From positions 62,001 through 126,000 of the forward strand of contig CBFHQL010000002.1 of the NCBI GenBank assembly GCA_965658025.1: 64,000 nucleotides of DNA, in the 5' to 3' direction. The first letter of the stretch is position 1. The number at the start of each line of letters is the position of its first letter. Under the pieces are notes generated by a model. It was not told the DNA's origin. It saw only the letters and a program-made list of their open reading frames with translations, and made no database searches. Shown one piece after another: positions 27,413 through 35,699 of this stretch. Origin of the DNA: UBA3537 sp965658025. Lineage in GTDB: Bacteria > Bacteroidota > Bacteroidia > Flavobacteriales > Flavobacteriaceae. The translations under genes were made by a program, and so were the position numbers.

Positions 27413-28648
27413 TTATTTAACCGTTTGTTTCCCTTTTTTTAATGTGATGACCGTAATTTCTGGCCAAATCCCTACGCGACCAGGAAAGGCCAAAAATCCA
27501 AATCCACGATTTACATTTAGATATTGCCCAGCTTCTTGATAAAGCCCCGCCCAATATTTGTAGCGCCATTTTATGGGACTCCATTTGAATACACCTGGTA
27601 TCTCAATCCCAAACTGCATCCCGTGCGTGTGGCCACTGAGCGTTAGGTGGTAATGCAGTTTGTCTTTTATGACCTCATATTCCCAATGCGAGGGGTCGTG
27701 ACTCAACAAAATTTTAAAGTCATTGGGGTCAATTTCTGAAACTGCTTTTTTTAAATCCCCTTTTTGTTTGAATCCTTTGCCCCAATTTTCAACCCCAACA
27801 ACAGCAATGCGTTGTCCATTTTTTTCAATGTATTTTGACTCATTCAGCAACAATTGAAACCCCATTTCTTTTTGAAGTTTCAACATGTCTTGGAAATTTT
27901 TAATTTTATCTTCCTTCGACGGCCAGCGTAAATAATCGCCGTAATCGTGGTTACCCAAGACAGAAAATATGCCATCTTTAGCATATAATTTTGAAAAGGT
28001 AGATGTCCATGGTACCATTTCAGAAGTTTTACTATTGACCAAATCGCCTGTAAACATAATTATATCGGAGGCCTGTTCATTAATCAAATCAACGGCATAT
28101 TCAATTTTTGCTTTTTGGTCAAAACTTCCACTGTGGATATCGCTTATTTGCGTGATTTTGTAGCCGTCAAATTCTGATGGTAAGTCCTCGAAAAACAAAG
28201 TATATTTCAACACTTTATAATTGTACTTCCCCTTTGTGATTCCATATAAAATTGATAAAAACGGAATAGATGCTACCCCCAAAGCCAATTGTCCTATGAA
28301 TTTTCTTCGCCCATGAAACAATGTATTTTCTACGTTAGTTTTTGGAAAAATTGCATTGTAAATGCCCTCAAAAAGACGAAAAACATCTTCACCAAACATA
28401 GCTGCAACCAATATAAATTTAGGAACATAAAACAATACAAAAAGCGCAAAAGCGGTGTAAAAACCATGATTGATTCCAGAAGATCGATCAAGTGTAGCGG
28501 ATTGATATATAATATTACCCAATACAACAATAGAGCAAGCGATATAAAGCGCTGTGACCCAAGGATTTTTGGTAACACTCCTAAAACTTTGGAGCGCATA
28601 AAAATCGAGTGCAAGCACAATTCCAATAAAAATAATAAGTCTTATCAT
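27413..28648 (-). CDS. Membrane-anchored calcineurin-like metallophosphoesterase (YkuE/YaeI type)
   Basis: 411 residues. About four N-terminal membrane helices (residues 1-135), then a metallophosphoesterase domain with all metal-ligand motifs in order: ITQISDIHSGS (DxH), MFTGDLVN (GDxx), LGNHDYG (GNHD), LLSHDPSHW (H) and LSGHTHGMQFG (GHTH). The family includes UDP-diacylglucosamine and other phosphodiesterases; the substrate cannot be read from the sequence. A TANNTTTG box lies 16 nt before the ATG. Standalone gene. Confidence 0.88.
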   Translation of the reverse strand: MIRLIIFIGIVLALDFYALQSFRSVTKNPWVTALYIACSIVVLGNIIYQSATLDRSSGINHGFYTAFALFVLFYVPKFILVAAMFGEDVFRLFEGIYNAIFPKTNVENTLFHGRRKFIGQLALGVASIPFLSILYGITKGKYNYKVLKYTLFFEDLPSEFDGYKITQISDIHSGSFDQKAKIEYAVDLINEQASDIIMFTGDLVNSKTSEMVPWTSTFSKLYAKDGIFSVLGNHDYGDYLRWPSKEDKIKNFQDMLKLQKEMGFQLLLNESKYIEKNGQRIAVVGVENWGKGFKQKGDLKKAVSEIDPNDFKILLSHDPSHWEYEVIKDKLHYHLTLSGHTHGMQFGIEIPGVFKWSPIKWRYKYWAGLYQEAGQYLNVNRGFGFLAFPGRVGIWPEITVITLKKGKQTVK

Positions 28649-28664
28649 TTTTAAAAACTTGGCA

Positions 28665-28672
28665 CAAAAATA
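28665..28672 (-). promoter_or_regulatory. Probable -7 element of the metallophosphoesterase gene
   Basis: The minus strand reads TATTTTTG (TANNTTTG), 16 nt before the ATG at 28648; predicted leader about 12 nt. No -33 TTG. Confidence 0.4.
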
Positions 28673-28723
28673 GTATAAAACTTCTTCATTTAAATAAGCA
28701 ATAAAATAATTTAAATGTAACTA

Positions 28724-28755
28724 TTGACTTAGGACAAAAAAAATCAATACTTTTG
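28724..28755 (+). promoter_or_regulatory. Promoter of the MFS-asparaginase-polA run
   Basis: TTG at 28724-28726, 21-bp spacer, TACTTTTG at 28748-28755. Full consensus match. It lies in the 319-bp gap between 28649 and 28967 and predicts a leader of about 205 nt before the MFS start, which is long. I see no riboswitch-like fold or terminator in that leader; it is plain A+T-rich DNA. Confidence 0.6.
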
Positions 28756-28967
28756 GTAGAAGTTAATTTTTTACGTCAATAAAAATTCATTTTCGAATAA
28801 CTATAGGCTTTAATTTTTAAAGACTTAAAATATGAATAGTCTGTTTTAGTTTATCTAATGATAAAGTCCCGCAGTTTAAATGCAGTATATGTTAGCTTTA
28901 ACTATTAACAGATTATTAGTAGGTTTATACGGTCTTAATCGATTATAATACAACAAACTAAAAATTT

Positions 28968-30629
28968 ATGAATTCAAAAAACAATCAATCTGCATTAACC
29001 ACTTTAGTAACCGTCTTTTTCTTTTGGGGCTTTATCGCCGCATCAAATGGTGTATTTATCCCTTTTTGTAAAACTTATTTTAACATCGATCAATTTCAAT
29101 CACAGTTGGTCGATTTTGCATTTTATGGCGCATATTATTTGGGCGCACTGTTCCTTTTTGTCATGTCCAGCAGCATCAAAAAAGATGTTTTAAATAATTG
29201 GGGGTACAAAACAGGAATTGTCTATGGATTACTGATATCTGCATTGGGCGCTTTGTTGATGTACCCCTTCATTGATGGTGCGCAACAAGGGGATACTCCT
29301 GTATTTTACCTTGTTCTTGTAGCGCTTTTTATTGTTGGTCTCGGATTTTCATTGCAACAAACTGCGGCCAACCCTTTTGTGATTTCTTTGGGTAGTGCAG
29401 ATAAAGGATCGCAACGTCTGAACTTAGCGGGTGGAATCAACTCTTTTGGAACAACAATTGGCCCAATTGTTATCGCCTTAATCATCTTTGGATCGACTCC
29501 TCTTTCTGGTGATGAACTCAACCAGATGATTGCAAATAATGAAATTAAGCTCACCACAGTTCAGCTGTTATATATTGGTGTAGGTGTATTGTTTTTAGCG
29601 GCAGCTGCACTTTTTCATTTCTCGAAAAAATTACCAAACACAAAATCAGAGGAAGCCTTTGAACCAGCCAATAAAGCAAAAAACACACTCATTGTTTTGA
29701 CTGTACTGATTGCTGTATGTTTTGGATTAATTTTTAACACATACACTTCAACAGAAGGCCATTCAGATGCTGTAGAAAACACACGGCTATTATTGCTTGT
29801 TGTTGCACTTTTGGCTGTTGTTGGTTGTATTTTCTTTGCCAATACAAGAGCAAAAAAGAAACCTGAAGGATGGGGTGCTATGAAATATCCTCAACTGGTA
29901 TTGGGTATGCTCGCTATCTTTACTTATGTTGGCGTAGAAGTCACCATTCAAAGCAACTTGGGGGAGCTTCTTAAATCTGTTGCAGACAAAGTAAATAATC
30001 TGAATCCATTAGGTCTAAAAGTTATGAATGACGCCGAAATTGCGCCCTTTATATCACTTTATTGGGGGGGCTTGATGATTGGCCGTTGGGTAGGAGCAAT
30101 TTCTGTTTTCAACCCGAGCAAAGGATTAAAAAAATGGTTGCTTATTCTAGTTCCATATGTCGCCTTTGGTGTTATTCTTTTGGTGAATTTTGGAAAATAC
30201 TCTGGGCTTGAAATTTTACTTTTTAGCATCTGCGTTGCCATACAGGTAGGAGGGTTTTTCTTAGCCAAAGACAATCCAATTGCAACTTTAAAAATATTTA
30301 GTATTCTTGGAATTGTAGGAATGATCATTGGCGTTTTTGCTTCTGGGCAATTGGCATTATTTGCACTCCTTTCTGGTGGATTATTCTGCTCCATCATGTG
30401 GCCATGTCTTTTCACGCTAAGCATTACAGGATTGGGAAAATACACCGCACAAGGTTCGTCCTTTTTGATTATGATGATTTTGGGTGGGGCTATTATTCCT
30501 CCGCTTCAAGGAAAACTAGCAGACATTTTTAGCATACAATCATCATACTGGATTGCTGTTATATGCTTTGTTTATTTATTGTTCTACACCTTCAAAACAA
30601 AAGCTGCATTGAAAAAACAAGGGCTTTAA
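28968..30629 (+). CDS. Sugar MFS transporter (FHS/FucP-like)
   Basis: 553 residues, about 12-14 membrane helices, similar to the fucose/glucose/galactose permeases of Bacteroidota. N terminus TTLVTVFFFWGFIAASNGVF is the typical first helix; QQTAANPFVISLG and INSFGTTIGPIVIALIIFG are family stretches. The hydrophilic and hydrophobic insert around residues 225-290 makes it longer than the 410-440-residue core family. It imports a sugar by proton symport. A glycosylasparaginase follows 15 bp later, which suggests that the sugar is N-acetylglucosamine or another glycan-derived sugar. Confidence 0.85.
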   Translation: MNSKNNQSALTTLVTVFFFWGFIAASNGVFIPFCKTYFNIDQFQSQLVDFAFYGAYYLGALFLFVMSSSIKKDVLNNWGYKTGIVYGLLISALGALLMYPFIDGAQQGDTPVFYLVLVALFIVGLGFSLQQTAANPFVISLGSADKGSQRLNLAGGINSFGTTIGPIVIALIIFGSTPLSGDELNQMIANNEIKLTTVQLLYIGVGVLFLAAAALFHFSKKLPNTKSEEAFEPANKAKNTLIVLTVLIAVCFGLIFNTYTSTEGHSDAVENTRLLLLVVALLAVVGCIFFANTRAKKKPEGWGAMKYPQLVLGMLAIFTYVGVEVTIQSNLGELLKSVADKVNNLNPLGLKVMNDAEIAPFISLYWGGLMIGRWVGAISVFNPSKGLKKWLLILVPYVAFGVILLVNFGKYSGLEILLFSICVAIQVGGFFLAKDNPIATLKIFSILGIVGMIIGVFASGQLALFALLSGGLFCSIMWPCLFTLSITGLGKYTAQGSSFLIMMILGGAIIPPLQGKLADIFSIQSSYWIAVICFVYLLFYTFKTKAALKKQGL

Positions 30630-30644
30630 TCTCGAGATTTAAAA

Positions 30645-31643
30645 ATGAAGAGGAGGAAATTTATAAAAAACGCATCATTAACAGGGCTTGGGATAACTGT
30701 TACTGGAACGTTGAGTAGTTGTATTGAGTCTTCTGAAAATAATTTAGTTAGCCAAAAAGCTAAGCCCAAAATCCCTGTTGTTATTGCAACATGGAATGTA
30801 AAATCTGCTACGGCTGAAGCTTGGAAAGTATTAATTAATGGCGGAAGTGCACTAGACGCTGTTGAGCAAGGTTGCCGAACAGAAGAAGCCAATGAAAAAG
30901 GGCAATCGGTAGGTAAAGGTGGGCTTCCAGATAGAGATGGTAATGTAACTTTGGACGCGTGTATTATGAACGAACATGGAAATTGTGGTGCTGTTGTTTT
31001 TTTGCAAAATATAACTCATGCCATTTCTGTGGCACGTAAAGTAATGGAAGACACTCCACATGTAATGCTTGCAGGAAAAGGCGCAGAAAAATTTGCAATT
31101 TCAAAAGGATTTAAAAAAGAAAAATTACTAACTGAAGCCTCTAAATTAGCATGGCAAAAATGGGCTGAAACAAGTCAATATAGTCCAATAATAAATATCG
31201 AAAACCACGACACTATAGGCATGTTGGCCATTGATAAAAACGGTGATATTTCAGGGGCATGCACCACAAGCGGACTGGCCTATAAAATGAACGGTAGAGT
31301 TGGAGACTCCCCAATTATAGGATCGGGGCTTTTTGTAGATAACAATGTTGGAGGTGCTGTAGCAACAGGGCTTGGAGAAGAAGTTGTAAAAACTGTTGGA
31401 AGTTTCTTAATCGTAGAACTTATGCGTCAAGGAAGAACACCTCAACAAGCCTGCGAAGATGCCATTCGTCGAATTGTTGACAAACCCAAAAGTCAATACA
31501 AAAATTTTCAAGTAGGTTATATTGCTGTAAATAAACAAGGTGAGACAGGAGCCTACTCTATTCATCAGTTGTTCAGCATGACAAAATATCAAAGCGGGGA
31601 AAATCAAAATATTCAATCCGATTATTTTAATAAAAATTCCTAA
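30645..31643 (+). CDS. N4-(beta-N-acetylglucosaminyl)-L-asparaginase (glycosylasparaginase)
   Basis: 332 residues, Ntn-hydrolase family. N-terminal signal MKRRKFIKNASLTGLGITV ends in a lipobox-like LSSC, so the enzyme is exported, probably as a lipoprotein. Autocleavage site: ENHDTIGML with the nucleophile Thr190 after Asp189. Substrate-site residues GRVGDSPIIGSGLFVDN and ATGLGEE follow. It hydrolyses the GlcNAc-Asn bond left after breakdown of N-linked glycoproteins. The MFS sugar transporter directly upstream supports a glycoasparagine salvage pair. polA starts 10 bp downstream. Confidence 0.93.
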   Translation: MKRRKFIKNASLTGLGITVTGTLSSCIESSENNLVSQKAKPKIPVVIATWNVKSATAEAWKVLINGGSALDAVEQGCRTEEANEKGQSVGKGGLPDRDGNVTLDACIMNEHGNCGAVVFLQNITHAISVARKVMEDTPHVMLAGKGAEKFAISKGFKKEKLLTEASKLAWQKWAETSQYSPIINIENHDTIGMLAIDKNGDISGACTTSGLAYKMNGRVGDSPIIGSGLFVDNNVGGAVATGLGEEVVKTVGSFLIVELMRQGRTPQQACEDAIRRIVDKPKSQYKNFQVGYIAVNKQGETGAYSIHQLFSMTKYQSGENQNIQSDYFNKNS

Positions 31644-31653
31644 AGTATAAACA

Positions 31654-34485
31654 ATGGCTCAGCAAAAACGTCTATTTCTTCTTGATGCATATGCTCTTAT
31701 TTTTAGAGGGTATTATGCGTTTATCAAAAACCCACGAATCAATTCTAAAGGACTAGACACCTCTGCGATTCTTGGCTTTACAAACTCCCTGTTAGATGTT
31801 ATAAAAAGAGAACGCCCAGATCACTTAGCCGTTTGTTTCGACAAAGGCGGAAGTACAGATCGAATTGAAATTTTTCCCGAATATAAAGCCAACCGCGATG
31901 AAACTCCAGAAGGCATCAAAATAGCTGTTCCGTATATCTATAAAATTCTAGAAGCTATGCATATCCCCATTATAGTTAAAGAAGGTTACGAAGCGGATGA
32001 TATTATAGGAACACTCGCCAAAAAAGCAGAAAAAGAAGGATACCAAACCTACATGGTAACCCCAGACAAAGATTTTGCTCAACTTGTGAGCCAGAATATT
32101 TTTATGTATCGCCCCATGTTTGGGGGTGGTTACGAAACTTGGGGGATTGAAGAAGTGAAAGAAAAATTTGAAGTCGAAGATCCACTTCAAGTTATCGATT
32201 TTTTAGGCATGAAAGGTGATGCTGTCGACAATATCCCAGGATTGCCTGGAGTAGGCGATAAAACAGCCAAAAAGTTTATCAATCTTTATGGAAGTATGGA
32301 AGGTTTGATAGAACACACCCATGAACTAAAAGGCAAAATGAAGGAAAAAGTAGAAGCCAATGCCGAATTGGGTTTACTTTCTAAAAAATTAGCTACAATT
32401 CTATTGGATGTCCCTGTCGAATTTGATGCCAAAAATTTTGAATTAGATAAGCCAGACCATGAAAAAGTAAATGAAATTTTTCAAGAACTAGAATTTAGGC
32501 GTTTAATAGAAAATTTCAGAAAAACGTTTGCTACTGATGCTCCACAAACAAATCAGCCAAAACCCAAAGAACAAGCAACTCCAGTCAAAAAAAGTACAGC
32601 GGCAGGCACAGGCCAATTCTCTCTTTTTGATGCACCACAAGACAATGAACCCTCCGAACCAACATTTGTAAGAGCAAGCCTAAAATCTGTACCTCATTTT
32701 TATCAGTACATAGAGGGGAACTTTGCATTTGAATTATTTTTTGAACAATTACAAAAACAAAAATCCGTTTGTTTTGATACCGAAACCACAAATATAGACG
32801 CACTAAAGGCTGAACTTGTAGGTATTGCATTTTCGTGGGAAGCCCACAAAGGGTTCTATATCCCATTCCCAGAAGACAAAGCAAAAGCACAAACCCTTAT
32901 CGAAAAACTAAGACCGTTTTTTGAAGACACATCCATCGAAAAGATTGGACAAAACTTAAAATACGACCTCAAAGTTTTGCACAAATACAACATCACTGTT
33001 GAAGGGCCACTTTTTGACACGATGATTGCGCATTACCTCATCAATCCTGATATGCGTCACAACATGAATGTTTTGGCTGAAACTTATCTAAATTATACGC
33101 CAATGGCCATTGAAGAGTTAATTGGAAAAAAGGGTAAAAATCAAAAATCTATGCGGGAGGTCGCTACAAAAGACATTACAGAATACGCCGTTGAAGATGC
33201 TGACATCACGTTGCAACTGGCACAACATTTCAAAAAAGAAATGTCTGATGCAAACACATTGAATTTGTTCAATTCTATAGAAATTCCATTAATAAAGGTT
33301 TTGGCCGCCATGGAGCTAGAAGGCATTCGATTGGATAGTGATTTCCTTAAGGGATTATCCTCAGATTTGGACAAAGACATCAATGCTTTAGAACAAACTA
33401 TTTTTGATATTGCAGGGGAAGTTTTTAACATCGCTTCGCCGAAACAATTAGGCGTCATTTTGTTTGAAAAATTAAAACTCGTTGACAAACCCAAAAAAAC
33501 GAAAACTGGACAATACAGCACGGCGGAAGATGTGCTTTCTTATTTAGCAAAAGACCACGAAATCATTAGAAATATTTTAGAATATCGAGGATTAGCAAAA
33601 CTAAAAAGTACCTATGTAGATGCACTCCCAGAGCAAGTTTTGGAAACTACAGGCCGCATTCACACAGAGTATCTACAAACTGTTGCCGCTACGGGGCGTT
33701 TGAGTAGTATCAATCCAAATTTGCAAAACATTCCTATCCGTACAGAACGAGGGCGACAAGTACGAAAAGCATTTGTCCCAAGAGATGAAAATCACATCCT
33801 ATTTGCTGCCGATTACTCCCAAATCGAATTGCGTGTAATTGCCGCGCTAAGTGAAGAAGAAACCATGATTGAAGCATTTAAAAATGGCGAAGACATTCAT
33901 GCCTCAACAGCTTCTAAAGTGTTCAATGTGCCAATTTCTGAAGTCAATCGCGAACAACGAAGCAATGCGAAAACAGTAAATTTCGGTATTATTTATGGTG
34001 TTTCAGCTTTTGGATTAAGCAATCAAACAGATCTAAGCAGAACCGAAGCCAAAGCACTCATTGACACCTATTATGCGACTTACCCTAAACTACGCGCATA
34101 CATCGCTAATCAAGTTGATTTTGCACGCGATAACGGATATGTAAAAACGATTTCTGACCGAAGACGTTATCTAAAAGATATCAATTCTAGAAATGCTGTA
34201 GTTCGTGGAGCTGCTGAACGTAATGCCGTGAATGCGCCTATTCAAGGAAGTGCTGCAGATATCATCAAAATTGCGATGATTCGTATTCATGACCAACTCA
34301 AAAAAGGAGGTTTCAAAACAAAGATGCTGCTGCAAGTCCATGATGAGCTTGTTTTTGATGTCTTTAAACCAGAATTAGAAAGCGTGAAATCATTGATTAA
34401 AACCGAAATGGAAAACGCCTACACCTTGAACGTTCCACTAGACGTGGAAATCGATACTGGCGAAAATTGGTTACAAGCGCACTAA
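31654..34485 (+). CDS. polA: DNA polymerase I
   Basis: 943 residues. 5'-3' exonuclease domain at about 1-290 (FLLDAYALIFRGYYAF; EADDIIGTLAKKAEKEGY; PGVGDKTAKKFINLYG), then a 3'-5' exonuclease domain from about 350 with intact acidic residues (CFDTETTNIDA; IGQNLKYDLKVL; YAVEDADITLQLA), so proofreading is likely retained. Polymerase motifs: A DYSQIELRVIAAL, B RSNAKTVNFGIIYGVSAFG, C QVHDELVFD. It fills gaps and removes primers. It is placed only 10 bp behind the asparaginase gene and overlaps sucB tail-to-tail by 4 bp. Confidence 0.98.
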   Translation: MAQQKRLFLLDAYALIFRGYYAFIKNPRINSKGLDTSAILGFTNSLLDVIKRERPDHLAVCFDKGGSTDRIEIFPEYKANRDETPEGIKIAVPYIYKILEAMHIPIIVKEGYEADDIIGTLAKKAEKEGYQTYMVTPDKDFAQLVSQNIFMYRPMFGGGYETWGIEEVKEKFEVEDPLQVIDFLGMKGDAVDNIPGLPGVGDKTAKKFINLYGSMEGLIEHTHELKGKMKEKVEANAELGLLSKKLATILLDVPVEFDAKNFELDKPDHEKVNEIFQELEFRRLIENFRKTFATDAPQTNQPKPKEQATPVKKSTAAGTGQFSLFDAPQDNEPSEPTFVRASLKSVPHFYQYIEGNFAFELFFEQLQKQKSVCFDTETTNIDALKAELVGIAFSWEAHKGFYIPFPEDKAKAQTLIEKLRPFFEDTSIEKIGQNLKYDLKVLHKYNITVEGPLFDTMIAHYLINPDMRHNMNVLAETYLNYTPMAIEELIGKKGKNQKSMREVATKDITEYAVEDADITLQLAQHFKKEMSDANTLNLFNSIEIPLIKVLAAMELEGIRLDSDFLKGLSSDLDKDINALEQTIFDIAGEVFNIASPKQLGVILFEKLKLVDKPKKTKTGQYSTAEDVLSYLAKDHEIIRNILEYRGLAKLKSTYVDALPEQVLETTGRIHTEYLQTVAATGRLSSINPNLQNIPIRTERGRQVRKAFVPRDENHILFAADYSQIELRVIAALSEEETMIEAFKNGEDIHASTASKVFNVPISEVNREQRSNAKTVNFGIIYGVSAFGLSNQTDLSRTEAKALIDTYYATYPKLRAYIANQVDFARDNGYVKTISDRRRYLKDINSRNAVVRGAAERNAVNAPIQGSAADIIKIAMIRIHDQLKKGGFKTKMLLQVHDELVFDVFKPELESVKSLIKTEMENAYTLNVPLDVEIDTGENWLQAH

Positions 34486-35693
34486 AGTTCTAAGGCCTTT
34501 TTAACATCGTTGTCCATCAAAAATTCTTGAGGATTTTCTAAAGCTTCTTTTACTGCTACTAAAAACCCAACGGATTCTTTTCCATCAATGATGCGGTGGT
34601 CATAAGAGAGTGCCACATACATCATGGGGCGAATTTCTACTTTACCGTCAACTGCTACAGGACGTTCAATAATGTTGTGCATACCTAAAATTCCACTTTG
34701 CGGAGGGTTGATTATTGGCGTTGAAAGCATACTACCAAACACCCCTCCATTGGAAATAGTAAAGGTTCCACCAGTCATTTCATCAACGGTAATTTGACCG
34801 TCACGAGCACGAATGGCGAGGCGTTTTACTTCGGATTCTACGCCTTTGAATGTTAAATTCTCTGCATTTCGAATCACAGGTACCATCAATCCTTTTGGTC
34901 CAGAAACAGCGATACTTATATCACAAAAATCATAAGAAATCATCTCTTTTCCATCAATCATTGAGTTTACAGCAGGAAAGAGCTTAAGTGCGCGAACAAC
35001 TGCCAAAGTAAAGAAGCTCATAAACCCAAGTCCTACTTCGTGTTTTTCTTTAAATATCTCTTTATATTGTTTTCTGAGTTCAAAAATTGGAGACATGTCC
35101 ACTTCGTTGAACGTCGTCAACATGGCTGTTTCATTTTTAGCAGAAACTAGGCGTTCGGCAACTTTTCTGCGCAGCATGGATAATTTAGAACGCTTAACGC
35201 CACGACCTTCAACATCAACCTTTTGCCCCATAGAAGGCACCGCTTTTACGGCGTCTTCCTTTGTGATACGACCATCTTTACCTGTACCCAAAATTGTGCT
35301 GGCATCAATATTTTTTTCAGCTAAAATCTTCTTTGCTGCAGGACTGGCAGTACCACTGGCATAAGTCGTTTTGGATGAAGGTTCAGGAGTCGAGTTCGAA
35401 GGTGTTTCCTTTTTCGGTTTTGAATCAACGGGTGGCGTGTCGCCTTCAGGTTTTGAAGCACTGGTATCAATCAAACAAACTACAGCGCCAACTTCTACGG
35501 CATCTCCTTCTTCTGCTTTTAAAGTTATCGTTCCACTTTCCTCAGCAGGAAGTTCTAGTGTAGCTTTGTCACTATCAACTTCTGCAATAGCTTGATCTTT
35601 TTCGACATAATCTCCATCTTGTACAAGCCACTCTGCGATTTCAACCTCTGTAATAGATTCGCCTGGCGAAGGCACTTTCATTTCTAATATCAT
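34482..35693 (-). CDS. sucB: Dihydrolipoyllysine succinyltransferase (E2 of 2-oxoglutarate dehydrogenase)
   Basis: 403 residues. N-terminal lipoyl domain with the lipoylated Lys in EVDSDKATLELPAEE near residue 44; Pro/Ser/Thr linker; peripheral subunit-binding domain ASPAAKKILAEKNIDAS near 115; catalytic domain from about 170 with the C-terminal active-site SYDHRIIDGKE. It transfers the succinyl group to CoA in the TCA cycle. It follows sucA by 6 bp. Confidence 0.97.
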   Translation of the reverse strand: MILEMKVPSPGESITEVEIAEWLVQDGDYVEKDQAIAEVDSDKATLELPAEESGTITLKAEEGDAVEVGAVVCLIDTSASKPEGDTPPVDSKPKKETPSNSTPEPSSKTTYASGTASPAAKKILAEKNIDASTILGTGKDGRITKEDAVKAVPSMGQKVDVEGRGVKRSKLSMLRRKVAERLVSAKNETAMLTTFNEVDMSPIFELRKQYKEIFKEKHEVGLGFMSFFTLAVVRALKLFPAVNSMIDGKEMISYDFCDISIAVSGPKGLMVPVIRNAENLTFKGVESEVKRLAIRARDGQITVDEMTGGTFTISNGGVFGSMLSTPIINPPQSGILGMHNIIERPVAVDGKVEIRPMMYVALSYDHRIIDGKESVGFLVAVKEALENPQEFLMDNDVKKALEL

Positions 35694-35699
35694 GCTGTT

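Noticed and set aside
28756..28967. Long leader before the MFS gene as a riboswitch
   Set aside because: I found no stable paired structure or terminator-antiterminator pair; only A+T-rich sequence is seen.
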